Under the pieces are notes generated by a model, which worked only from the letters and a program-made list of their open reading frames with translations, did no database searches and had not been told where the DNA came from. 64,000 nt of DNA from Corynebacterium tuberculostearicum. Lineage in GTDB: Bacteria; Actinomycetota; Actinomycetes; Mycobacteriales; Mycobacteriaceae. The position numbers were made by a program, and so were the translations under genes. Positions 26,601-34,049 of the stretch are shown in pieces; position 1 is the stretch's first letter, and every line of letters starts with the position of its first letter. The stretch spans positions 434,001 to 498,000 of the forward strand of contig NZ_CP069791.1 in NCBI RefSeq assembly GCF_016894265.1, read 5' to 3'.

Positions 26601-26859
26601 GCCAGCCAGAACCACCAATTTGAAAATCAAGGCTCGTGATCGTGGCGTCTTCCTCAACCGTGAACTCGAACGGCGGGTTGTACTTTCTGGTATCCAGGTC
26701 TTTGAAGTCTCGCTTCTGCGGGCTCACCGGGATCGCCGTGGTCTGCGCCTGCGCAACAGGGGCCGGCAGGCTCGGTAGCGCGCCCGGGATAGCGACGCCA
26801 AAAACCAACGCAAGCGCAACGGTCAGCGCGGCCGCTACTCCCATGAACTTTGTTTTCAT
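23698..26859 (-). CDS. pilus tip adhesin with vWA domain and LPKTG anchor (SpaF/SpaC type)
   Basis: 1053-aa secreted surface protein. Order: signal peptide (cleavage near PVAQAQ), N-terminal domain, Pro/Glu-rich linker at about 159-181, a further N-terminal module, von Willebrand A domain starting near 442 with the MIDAS motif DLSTS at 448-452, Cna-B/SpaA-like domains with the E-box FFLVETKAPKG, and a C-terminal LPKTG sorting signal with hydrophobic segment and RRK tail. Size and vWA domain match the tip pilins SpaC/SpaF/SpaG, which mediate host-cell contact. Last gene of the pilus operon, 5 bases after the minor pilin. Confidence 0.9.
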   Translation of the reverse strand: MKTKFMGVAAALTVALALVFGVAIPGALPSLPAPVAQAQTTAIPVSPQKRDFKDLDTRKYNPPFEFTVEEDATITSLDFQIGGSGWLKAYELKVGNTTLSPKISPSGSAQQAPLTVTHDGLNIAVKKGEIIRISPYFTAPKVSGTVSVSPKGTLSGSTPPPTEPNPEPQPDPEPTPEPNPGASVTPAAPTAVDPATAPSCVEKGYINIPDTKGVDYFIGGERKPAGQHFYEGQKATVKVTAKPQNGYQFAAGAKTEWFFDFSGEVKDCSDSSEDPKPPAVEGRHFDAIGHEFAVKADPVDPTKPNAFTAKVTAESHMKYATVRIETDATFLDPQKYNLTLDQIEPGVTLQKRNVNIGNGFITMDVVPVKDGKPVDSAVVPKDAVFTFTNNLSENKNLKVGLDVYGANESTPKPPEIISQPYGAQWVNGRVPNPPMPQRCGLRIALVADLSTSLRYADTNGFEASKKAANAFIDSLQGTPAELGIYNFASGGPANQAGTTHGQNPPYISMLSEQGVQRAKDVVKNWSYNANNSATNWEAGLKQVKDHDYDVVYFITDGMPTTSSTIKSKGLGGEFVQASALNDAIKAANELKAAGTRVVPIMVDLTLGGNTGKDWVVEQDYVLKDIKRIGLNAEVPQQPGVYYKIDSGIQAAREANYNDKERKGTNESGELIMANLERAAKLAPNRALQVFERLPNGRSVTVTSDMSRWTYGARGVKTMGEDISGTGHTVKVSNYSNLTEQMKKIAQDVTARCNGAVTVKKRIVDENGKVLEDGVPGWEFTLSAGGQDIIDPGNGELVRRSLKATSSADRDLGTASWNIMSEQEQQLTLVETQQPGFNLYKRNDKNAVCTETRDGVTKPVEVTNDGEFGFKVKMSEKDKKLSSVSCVVDNYKQPETPPGKLTFKKAQYDGDKIVEMSGLGGATFKIYPSKGGQPDYSAGELYTIKPGQESIEVKTTGTFFLVETKAPKGLNLLAQPVEFQISVDEQTKQYKISAVSTSSGQIQVSGQGDKMILQVADTTAGKLPKTGGYGVALVGLIGAVLAGAGLLLGRRKTA

Positions 26860-26864
26860 CGTCG

Positions 26865-27731
26865 CTACCCTTCTTGCTTTCGCTTCTTCGTGATCAACAG
26901 CATCAACAGCCCGGCGCCCATCAGCGCCACCGCGGCGAGGACGAGCCCGATGATCTGTACACCAGTCATCGCCAGGTCGCCCTGTTCACGTTCTTTCTCA
27001 TCGCCCGGCACGGGGGTTTCGCCTGGTGGCGGGGTCTCGCCCGGTGGGGTGTCCCCTGGGGGTGGGGTGGTAGATGGTGCTGTCGGTGGCGTCCCCGGTG
27101 GGGTCGACGGCGGCGTCTCCGGAGGTTCGGTCGGTGGGGTGGTCGGCGGAACCGTGGTGTTCGTCTTCGCCACGATCACGCCTTCCACTGGTCGGGGGTT
27201 ATCGGCAACGGTGTGGAACGGCACCGCCACGAGGAAGGGGCTGATCTCCCGGTACTCCCCCGCCGCGGCACCAGCCGGCGCCTGGGAGGTGACCAGGTAG
27301 ATGCCCTTCTCGAGCCCCTGGAAGCGGACCTGGCCGGCGTCGTTAGTCACGGCCCTGATCGTGCGGTCGGTCGGCCAGTCAGCGATCTTGTCTGCACCGG
27401 TGTTGCGGACCTTCGCCATGTCTGCGGCGTTCTCCGGGTCGATGCCCTTCAGCCGCTCCAGTTTGATGGTCACGCCCGCGACCTTGCCCGTGGCAGGGTT
27501 GACCGGGTCCCCATTGCCCGGGGAGAGCGTGATGCTCAGCGTGTCGGTCCCGTAGTCGCGGGACACCCCGGGTTGATCACTGAGCCCGGCAACCTTGGCT
27601 GCGTCGGCGATACCGACGGCACCGTGTGCGCCGCCGAGCAGGCCAGCGCTGAGGGCGATGGCCGCCACGAGGCTGCGGCTGGTCCGCGCCGCGCGTGCTT
27701 GGCTAGTCATCTGCGCCAGCCCCTTCGTCAT
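26865..27731 (-). CDS. minor (base) pilin with proline-rich stalk and LAMTG sorting signal (SpaE/SpaI type)
   Basis: 288-aa secreted protein (or 281 from an ATG at 27710, which overlaps the sortase less). Signal peptide, one Cna-B-like domain (VTIKLERLKGID ... GLEKGIYLVTSQAPAGA), a Pro/Thr/Glu-rich spacer of about 60 residues, then the sorting signal LAMTG, a hydrophobic helix and KKRKQEG. The LAxTG motif resembles the LAFTG of corynebacterial base pilins such as SpaB and differs from the LPxTG of the two other pilins. It probably ends polymerisation and joins the pilus to the wall. Confidence 0.85.
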   Translation of the reverse strand: MTKGLAQMTSQARAARTSRSLVAAIALSAGLLGGAHGAVGIADAAKVAGLSDQPGVSRDYGTDTLSITLSPGNGDPVNPATGKVAGVTIKLERLKGIDPENAADMAKVRNTGADKIADWPTDRTIRAVTNDAGQVRFQGLEKGIYLVTSQAPAGAAAGEYREISPFLVAVPFHTVADNPRPVEGVIVAKTNTTVPPTTPPTEPPETPPSTPPGTPPTAPSTTPPPGDTPPGETPPPGETPVPGDEKEREQGDLAMTGVQIIGLVLAAVALMGAGLLMLLITKKRKQEG

Positions 27732-28641
27732 TCATCGTTTCTGTCGTTTCCTGGGATTCGCGATCCCGCTTTTGCTTCAGCAGCCACCGCAGCAGCAGGG
27801 TCAGCACCAGCGCTGCTGCCGCGACGAGGGCGTACATCCACCACTGCCACCCAGCACCGTGGTTCTTGTCGAAGATCTCGTGATCCGATTCGTCCAGCGG
27901 AACCTGGTGGCCGCGCACCAGCAGGCGGTGCGTGTTGATCCCATAGGGGGTGCAGGTGATCAGGGTGATGTAATCCTTGCCCTGCTCGGGGCGGAGGTCC
28001 TCGGTTTCGGTGGGCAGCACGACCTTGATCTGGTCGACCACGTACTTCAGCTTCTCGCCGGAGACCTGGACGTAGAAGGCATCACCCTTCTCCGCCTTGT
28101 TGAGGTGATCGAACATGGTGGAGTTCGCCAGGCCCGTGTGGCCAGTGATCACCGAGTGCGTGCCCTTGCCGCCGACCGGCAGGTCGGAGCCGAACAGGTG
28201 GCCCAAGCCTCGTTGCAAAGTGTCGCTATCTGTTCCGTGGAAGATCGGCAGGTCGGCCTTGATCTTTGGGAAGATGAGGCGCGCCATCGCGTCGTTCGCG
28301 TCGAGTTGGTCCAGGTATTCCTGGTAGTCCGGGTTGTTCTCGTCGAAGCGGGCGAGCCAGGGGTCGAGGATGGGGCCGGTGGTTCGGTTCTCGTTGTATT
28401 TGTGGGCGTTATCCCACTGCGTGTTTTTGACTTCTTCTGGAGTACTTTTTTCGAGTTCCGCGTAGTCTTGCGCGACCTTCGTGGCGACGTAGTTGTTCCA
28501 CAGGGTGGACGTCACCGGGTACAGCATCACGAGCACCCCGAGGATCACGAGCACCGCGGCCAGCACGGGGCTGGTCTTGGTGCTGTTGGCACGGCGTGGT
28601 TCCTTCTTTGGTTCCACGTCTGTGCTGAGGGTGTGATCCAC
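27703..28641 (-). CDS. class C (pilin) sortase
   Basis: 312-aa transpeptidase that cross-links pilins. Features: N-terminal membrane helix around residues 25-45, lid motif DPW at 93-95, His168 in TGHTGL, catalytic Cys230 in TLITC, Arg239 in INTHR, and a second C-terminal helix with basic tail; this layout is diagnostic of class C. It lies between shaft pilin and minor pilin, as srtC does in the diphtheria SpaD locus. Its end overlaps the annotated minor-pilin start by 29 bases. Confidence 0.93.
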   Translation of the reverse strand: MDHTLSTDVEPKKEPRRANSTKTSPVLAAVLVILGVLVMLYPVTSTLWNNYVATKVAQDYAELEKSTPEEVKNTQWDNAHKYNENRTTGPILDPWLARFDENNPDYQEYLDQLDANDAMARLIFPKIKADLPIFHGTDSDTLQRGLGHLFGSDLPVGGKGTHSVITGHTGLANSTMFDHLNKAEKGDAFYVQVSGEKLKYVVDQIKVVLPTETEDLRPEQGKDYITLITCTPYGINTHRLLVRGHQVPLDESDHEIFDKNHGAGWQWWMYALVAAAALVLTLLLRWLLKQKRDRESQETTETMNDEGAGADD

Positions 28642-28683
28642 GGGGTGCTCCTGGGGCTGGTTCTGCTTGGGTTCGCCTGGGTG

Positions 28684-28722
28684 AAACCTTCGCCCCCGGG
28701 GTTGTCCGTTGGGCGAAGGTTT
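28684..28722 (-). terminator. intercistronic hairpin after shaft pilin
   Basis: Perfect 12-bp stem (AAACCTTCGCCC 28684-28695 with 28711-28722) between the shaft pilin stop and the sortase start. It probably terminates partially or protects the upstream mRNA, giving more shaft protein than sortase and minor pilins. Confidence 0.6.
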
Positions 28723-28740
28723 TACCGGTTCAGCGGGCTA

Positions 28741-30366
28741 TTAGTTCTTAGCGCCGCGGCGTGCGAACCATGCACCGGCTGCCACGATGGCGGCACCAAT
28801 TGCGGCCAGGATGCCAATACCCATGCCACCGGTCATCGGCAGGTTCGGGGTGGTGTCGTCGGAGTTAACGACCTCGCCCTTGTTTGCGCCGACCTGGACG
28901 GAAGCCAGCTCGTAGACGCGCTCCGGGTCAGTCGAGGTAGCAACCAGCTTGAACTCGAGTGCCTCCGGCAGCAGCTCCTTGCCCTTCGGAGCCTTGGTCT
29001 CAATCAGGCAGTAGTGGGACTGGTCACCAGCGGCAACCTCGGCATTGTCTTCGAAATCGTTGACGTGGAGACCGGTGATCTTCACCATGCCGTCCTGGCC
29101 AGAGACGAAGGTGGTCTTAACCTTTCCACCCTGCTGACCGTTGACCGGGGTCCAGGAACCCTTCTTGGTGGTGTCGATCTCGGAGCACTGCTTGCCAGCT
29201 GCCTGGCGAGCAATCTGGAACTCGGCGCCTTCCAGAGCCTTGCGGTCGCCATCGACCTTCTTGAACTGCAGGCCACCCCAGTAGGTCTTGACCTCCGGGG
29301 TCTCCTTAGGCTTGTCAGACTCCGAGCCGTCCGGGTTGTTCTGGAACACCCGAGCCTTATTCGGCGCGATGTCGGTGTCCTTCGCGAACTCAGCCTTCAG
29401 CTTGGTGGTGATCGTTACCTCGACCTTGTCGCCCGCCTCCAGCGTCTTAGCTACTTCAGGCTTCAGGGCGACGTCGACGTTGTTACCCTCGTAGAACTTT
29501 CCGTCTACATCCTGCTCGGGCTGGATCTCCTTGCCCGCGGCCGTCACGTTAACGCCAGTGATCTCCAGCTTCGGGTCAATCTGGTCAGTGATACGGAACT
29601 GGGTGCGCTCCGTGTTCGGCTTCAGCTGGCGAGCAGTACCAGTGACGGTGTAGATGAGGTTCTCGTCGCCGGCGTTCTGGTCCTTGTCCTTGACGGTCTT
29701 GGTCGGTTCTTCGTCCTTGTAGTTCTTCGGGAACGCGTGGACGTCGTAGTTCCAGCTAGTGCCCTGGTTATCCGCACCGTTATCCGCGGTCATCGGGACG
29801 AATGCAATGAACGGGACAGCCGGGTCGTAGCCCTCCTTCGGGGTGGTCTCCACGACGAGGTAGGCACCGAGCTCCAGCTCCTTGCTTACCTCCCAGGTGC
29901 CGTTTGCACCGGTCGTACCGGTATCGACCTTGGTGAGGGCTCCAGCCGGGAGGCCGTCCTTCAGCTGTGCTCCCTGGGAGAAGTCTGCAGCCTTGAGCTT
30001 GGAGGCAGCGACGAGCCCCTCATTCGTGGTGACATCGATGTCGGTAGCGCCATCCGCAGTCGTGTTGATCTTGTATACGGTGAAGCCGACACCTTCCAGA
30101 GGCTCGCCACCGTTGCGCTCGACGTCCTTCGCATCTTCAAGAGTGCCCGACGGGGTGCCTTCATTGATCGGGTTGCCGAACTTGTGGATGGTCAGTGCAC
30201 CCTTGGCGTTCTTATTCACCAGCGGGGAGTCGCCTGCAGTCTGGTTGACGGTCGGGTCCTGACCTTCCTGAGCAACAGCGATCGAGCCCGGGGCAGCGAT
30301 ACCCAAAGAGAGACCAGCGATGGCGGCGAAAGTGACCGAACGAATGGTCAGAGAGTTCTTCTTCAC
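28741..30366 (-). CDS. major (shaft) pilin with LPMTG anchor (SpaD/SpaH type)
   Basis: 541-aa pilus backbone protein. The GTG at 30366 is preferred because AAAGGA precedes it and the signal peptide follows directly (KKNSLTIRSVTFAA ... SIAVAQ); an ATG at 30411 would add 15 residues. The pilin motif WNYDVHAFPK at 205-214 ends in the lysine used for cross-linking. An E-box YCLIETKAPKG and two or more Cna-B folds follow, then LPMTG at 509-513 with helix and basic tail. First gene of the operon shaft-sortase-minor pilin-tip. Confidence 0.92.
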   Translation of the reverse strand: MKKNSLTIRSVTFAAIAGLSLGIAAPGSIAVAQEGQDPTVNQTAGDSPLVNKNAKGALTIHKFGNPINEGTPSGTLEDAKDVERNGGEPLEGVGFTVYKINTTADGATDIDVTTNEGLVAASKLKAADFSQGAQLKDGLPAGALTKVDTGTTGANGTWEVSKELELGAYLVVETTPKEGYDPAVPFIAFVPMTADNGADNQGTSWNYDVHAFPKNYKDEEPTKTVKDKDQNAGDENLIYTVTGTARQLKPNTERTQFRITDQIDPKLEITGVNVTAAGKEIQPEQDVDGKFYEGNNVDVALKPEVAKTLEAGDKVEVTITTKLKAEFAKDTDIAPNKARVFQNNPDGSESDKPKETPEVKTYWGGLQFKKVDGDRKALEGAEFQIARQAAGKQCSEIDTTKKGSWTPVNGQQGGKVKTTFVSGQDGMVKITGLHVNDFEDNAEVAAGDQSHYCLIETKAPKGKELLPEALEFKLVATSTDPERVYELASVQVGANKGEVVNSDDTTPNLPMTGGMGIGILAAIGAAIVAAGAWFARRGAKN

Positions 30367-30895
30367 TGGAGTGAATTCCTTTACATCAGTAGTGACTGGA
30401 GCGCGTAGCACCCCTCGACGTTCAGCGACCCACTCCGGTTAGCTGATTTTAAGCTTGCCGCCCTTTCGGTCACGACACCTTAAAATTCGCTGGTGGTCAC
30501 ACGCGCCAAAACCCCTTTGTTGACAGATCACTTTTGTTGTGATGCCACCAATTCTCGGGCTTCAGTCCCGCGATCCCCACCTAGTGAATCGCACATAATT
30601 AGCTTATAGCCAATGGCACATATTCGGCACCCCCTACAGCTAAAACGATTGAGACATGCGTTATTGCCCCCAACACAAACCCGGCTGGAGCCACTCAAAA
30701 TCGTCCCTGAACTGGACTGTTGAACAGTTTTTCGCTCTATGCGCACCAGTAATAGCCCCCCCACATTAGGGTGATAAGTGATAAGCATCTCACAGCAAAA
30801 ATTGCGCCTTTTTGTAACCTCGCAGCGAAGAATAGACTCCAACTGTCCACGTTCCACCGGAGCGAGCCCCAACCCCTCAGTAGAAGTTAAGGCCT
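30367..30895. other. divergent pilus promoter region
   Basis: About 530 AT-richer bases between the shaft pilin and the divergent sortase. TTGACA at about 30519-30524 is a possible -35 but lacks a good -10 partner. I see no ORF I would support and no regulator gene. Confidence 0.4.
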
Positions 30896-31885
30896 ATGAC
30901 AGACCAACCCCCAACGCCGAACACGACGGACGCGACCCCGCACCGCCGAGATAAGAAACTGAACGCCAACGCAATCATTGCCGTCGCCCTCATCCTCGCC
31001 GGCCTGGGCGTACTGCTATACCCGGTGCTCGCCACCCAGTGGAATAACTACCAGCAGTCCCGCGCCGCCGAGGCCTACTCGCAGCTAGAAAAGGGCGTAC
31101 CCCCAGAAGTCCTCAACAAGGCCCGGGAGGAGGCACAGCAATACAACGCTAGCCTCGGGGACATCGACCCCAGCGATGCGTGGACCAGCTCCGACGACGA
31201 GAGCTCCCCGGCGTATCAGCGCTACCTGAATTACCTCTCCGTCCTGAACGAGACCGAGGCCATGGGCCGCATTGTGCTGCCCTCCATCAAGTCCGATCTG
31301 CCAATCTTCCACGGCACCTCCGACCGCGTGCTGGCCCGCGGGGTCGGCCACCTTTACGGCACGGACCTGCCTGTCGGCGCACCCGGCGAGCTCGGCGAAG
31401 ATGGCGCTATCCTGCCCGCCCCACCAGAGGGCCGACTCTCCGCGCTTTCTGCCCATACCGGACTGCAGAACGCCACCCTGTGGGACAACCTCGACCAGAT
31501 CGAGAAGGGCGACCCGGTCTACGTCGCCGCGGCGGGCGAGAAGCTGAAGTACGAGGTCCGAGACATCGAGGTCGTCACCCCGGATAAGACCAGCCTGCTG
31601 CGTCGCACGCCGAATAAGGACCTGGTCACGCTCATCACCTGCACCCCCTATGGCATCAACACCCACCGACTGATCATCACCGCCGAGCGCGTGCCGATGG
31701 ACCCGCAGGAAGAGTCCGTCTTCGACGGGCAGGGCACCACCTGGCAGTGGTGGATGTGGGCCATCCTCGCTGCCGCGGCGATCATCGTGCTGCTGCTGAT
31801 CCGCTGGTGGTGGAAGAACTTCCGCAAGCAGGAAGGCGAGGAGGGCCCCACAACCTCGGGCACTGGTGAGGTTACCCTCGTTTAG
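30896..31885 (+). CDS. second class C (pilin) sortase, C-terminus ends inside IS
   Basis: 329-aa class C sortase: N-terminal helix around 26-46, lid motif DAW at about 94-96, His187 in SAHTGL, Cys249 in TLITC, Arg258, and C-terminal helix WWMWAILAAAAIIVLLLI. It is divergent from the shaft pilin gene, as srtB is placed beside spaD in the C. diphtheriae SpaD locus, and may handle a subset of pilins or wall anchoring. Its last residues (VTLV) and its TAG stop are supplied by the end of the IS copy starting at 31870, so the native C-terminus was probably replaced. Confidence 0.92.
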   Translation: MTDQPPTPNTTDATPHRRDKKLNANAIIAVALILAGLGVLLYPVLATQWNNYQQSRAAEAYSQLEKGVPPEVLNKAREEAQQYNASLGDIDPSDAWTSSDDESSPAYQRYLNYLSVLNETEAMGRIVLPSIKSDLPIFHGTSDRVLARGVGHLYGTDLPVGAPGELGEDGAILPAPPEGRLSALSAHTGLQNATLWDNLDQIEKGDPVYVAAAGEKLKYEVRDIEVVTPDKTSLLRRTPNKDLVTLITCTPYGINTHRLIITAERVPMDPQEESVFDGQGTTWQWWMWAILAAAAIIVLLLIRWWWKNFRKQEGEEGPTTSGTGEVTLV

Positions 31886-31926
31886 TGGACACCCTATTAG
31901 TACGGATCTTGTGCCTGTAGGAGCGG

Positions 31927-32274
31927 GTGTTCATTGTGAGTTCGTCAGGGAAGAAGTACACCCCGGAGTACCGGCAGGAGGCCGCCAGACTGGTCATTGA
32001 GTCCGGGCACCCAATCGCTCATGCGGCTAAGGAAATTAACGTATCAGCCACAATTTTAGGCAGGTGGGTCACACTCGAGCGGGAACGCCAAGGCTCGGTA
32101 GATGGCCGCAGTGATGCCGATATACGAGCCGAAAACGCTCGCCTGCGTCGTGAGTTAGCTGAGGCCAAGATGGGTAATGAGTTCTTGTCAAAAGCCACCG
32201 CCTTCGTCGCTTTGAGGCAACGCGATCGGAAAAATTTGAGCTACTACACCAGGAGAAGGCGAACTACAGCATAA
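31927..32274 (+). CDS. IS3-family transposase orfA (copy 2)
   Basis: 115-aa HTH protein starting at GTG after AGGAG. It differs from copy 1 at a couple of residues (KMGNEF instead of KMDSEF). Intact. Confidence 0.85.
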   Translation: MFIVSSSGKKYTPEYRQEAARLVIESGHPIAHAAKEINVSATILGRWVTLERERQGSVDGRSDADIRAENARLRRELAEAKMGNEFLSKATAFVALRQRDRKNLSYYTRRRRTTA

Positions 32275-32279
32275 AACGA

Positions 32280-33140
32280 ATGAGCAGGTTATTAGAGGTT
32301 TCCCATTCTGGCTACTATAAATGGCAAAAGGCTCAAGCAGTACGACATCGTGGTGAAAATCAGCGTCAGAGATTCCTCGACCAGTTAGACAGGAAAATTC
32401 TTGATATCTGGGAAGATTCTGACGAAGTCTACGGTGCCCCACGGATTAGTGCAGAACTCTCTGAGGATGGGGTCTATGTCAATCGCTAAACCGTGGCCAA
32501 ACGCATGCGGATGATGAGTATTGAGGGTATCTCACACAGGGCGTTTGTTCCCGTAACGACAATTCAATCCAAGCAGAAGTTCACGCTTGTAGACCTGGTA
32601 AAACGCCTATTTGATCAAGGGCAGCTTAATCGAGTGTGGATGTCGGATTTTACCCATCTGCGCACGAATGAGGGCTAGCTGTACCAATGCGTTATCCGCG
32701 ATGGACACTCCCGCCGAGTCCTAGGCTGGTCCATGGATAGCGTGCAGGATTCTTACCTGGTTGAACGTGCACTGCGCATGGCTTACACCCTGCGTGGTGA
32801 AGTACCCGACGGCGTGGTCTTCCACGCCGATCGTGGTACCCAGTTCACCAGCGAACAGCTGCGGCAGGTCTGACAAGAACTAGGGATTGCACAATCGGTC
32901 GGCCGTACTGGTGTCTGCTTTGACAATGCGATGGCCGAGTCGTTCTGGTCGACAGTAAAGACCGAATTTTACGATCGGAAGAAATGACAAACCCGCAACG
33001 AAGCCCGGAAGACGGTGGCTCGCTGGATTGAGATCGTCTACAACCGGCGCCGTCGCCACTCGTCCATCGGGATGGTAAGCCCCGTCAATTTCGAAGCCCA
33101 GCTCGCTAATCAAAACGGTAATAAGAAAGCCGCTGCTTAA
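32280..33140 (+). pseudogene. IS3-family transposase orfB, four in-frame stops (copy 2)
   Basis: Continuous 287-codon frame interrupted at 32487 (TAA), 32676 (TAG), 32871 (TGA in place of a Cys codon) and 32985 (TGA in place of a Trp codon). The first two are shared with copy 1; the last two are private, so this copy has decayed further. Confidence 0.85.
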
Positions 33141-33183
33141 CCCCTAAGCAGCTTAACAACGGGTCCACGACTTGCGGGTAACC

Positions 33184-33199
33184 CCAAATCTGTTTCCAT
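33184..33199 (-). pseudogene. 5' end of the small gene split by the IS-bounded island
   Basis: ATG GAA ACA GAT TTG G, running into the IS end at 33183. It is in frame with 22135-21942 across the whole island (16 + 194 = 210 bases, 70 codons including stop). The ribosome-binding site is weak. Confidence 0.5.
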
Positions 33200-33379
33200 A
33201 TGTTCACTCGTTGTGTTTGCGCCTTCTACTAGCACTCAACCTTAACTCTGAGAATTAGCAACCGCTTTGCCAATGTTGGCTACGATTTTTATCGAACTAG
33301 CAAAAGCGGCCTGTGGGGTTTGTGATTTACGGAAACCTAAGTGAATTTCGCAGGTGCCTATTAAGCACCACTCGCCCTC

Positions 33380-33385
33380 TACAAT
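33380..33385 (+). promoter_or_regulatory. -10 box of a leaderless promoter
   Basis: TACAAT seven bases before the ATG at 33393; no ribosome-binding site is present. Confidence 0.5.
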
Positions 33386-33392
33386 GACACCC

Positions 33393-34049
33393 ATGGATGC
33401 ACAGAGGCGGCAGGACTTGGAGCGTTACGGCTCATGGGAGCGGATGACCGGCGGGGAGTGGTTCCTGCCGAGCATGCCGGAGGCGAAGAAAGAGCATCAG
33501 CGCGGTTTTCGCATGGTCAAGCAGCTCAATGAGCTGCAGAATACGGACCCGGAGCGCGCGAAGGGCATCCTGCGCGAGATTCTGCCGGAGGAATCCGCGG
33601 TGCCGGGCCTGCACGTTCCGCTGAACCTGGAATATGGATGCAATCTGGTGTGCGGGGAGCGCGTCTTCATTAATTTCGGTGCCACCATCTTGGCGCAGGC
33701 CAAGGTGACACTCGGCGATGGCGTCATGATGGGCCCCAATTGCTCCTTGATTACGGTGGGGCATCCGGTCAATGATCATGAGATGCGCGCCGGTGGGTGG
33801 GAGATTGCCAAGCCCATCACCATCGGGGACAACACCTGGTTCGGCGCCAATGTCACCGTGCTGCCGGGGATCAGCATTGGAAAGAACTGCGTCGTCGGCG
33901 CAGGCACGCTTATTACCACCGATATTCCGGATAATTCGCTGGTTCTCGGCACTCCCGGCCGCGTGGTGCGCCAGCTGGAGAATAACGAGGACGCCTGGGA
34001 GCGCCAGGATCTCAACGGTCCCGTGGAAGGTTTTGGAGCCGCCAACTAG
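33393..34049 (+). CDS. maa: maltose O-acetyltransferase-like hexapeptide acetyltransferase
   Basis: 218-aa left-handed beta-helix acetyltransferase (NodL/Maa/LacA family) with an N-terminal Mac domain (WERMTGGEWFLPSMPE) and hexapeptide repeats. The catalytic His is in TVGHPVN. It uses acetyl-CoA to acetylate a sugar or similar hydroxyl; the natural acceptor is unknown. ATG 33393 is chosen because TACAAT lies 7 bases upstream; ATG 33384 is an alternative. Its stop abuts the hrpB start. Confidence 0.87.
   Translation: MDAQRRQDLERYGSWERMTGGEWFLPSMPEAKKEHQRGFRMVKQLNELQNTDPERAKGILREILPEESAVPGLHVPLNLEYGCNLVCGERVFINFGATILAQAKVTLGDGVMMGPNCSLITVGHPVNDHEMRAGGWEIAKPITIGDNTWFGANVTVLPGISIGKNCVVGAGTLITTDIPDNSLVLGTPGRVVRQLENNEDAWERQDLNGPVEGFGAAN

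Larger units (their letters stand above)
31870..33183 (+). mobile_element. IS3-family insertion sequence, copy 2
   Basis: 1314-bp near-identical inverted counterpart of 22136-23449, with the same GGTTACCC-type ends and the slippery heptamer AAATTTG at 32232-32238. With copy 1 it brackets the entire pilus cluster. The flank at 33184 continues a small minus-strand gene whose other part lies beyond copy 1. Confidence 0.9.

Noticed and set aside
27595..30408. 937-codon open frame opposite the pilin and sortase genes
   Set aside because: Antisense shadow; the minus strand holds signal peptides, sortase motifs and LPxTG signals, whereas this frame has none.
22132..33187. Target-site duplications for the IS copies or the whole island
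   Set aside because: The flanks are gtgg/ttat (copy 1), gtga/ccaa (copy 2) and gtgg/ccaa (whole unit); none match as direct repeats, so transposition boundaries rest on the split gene only.
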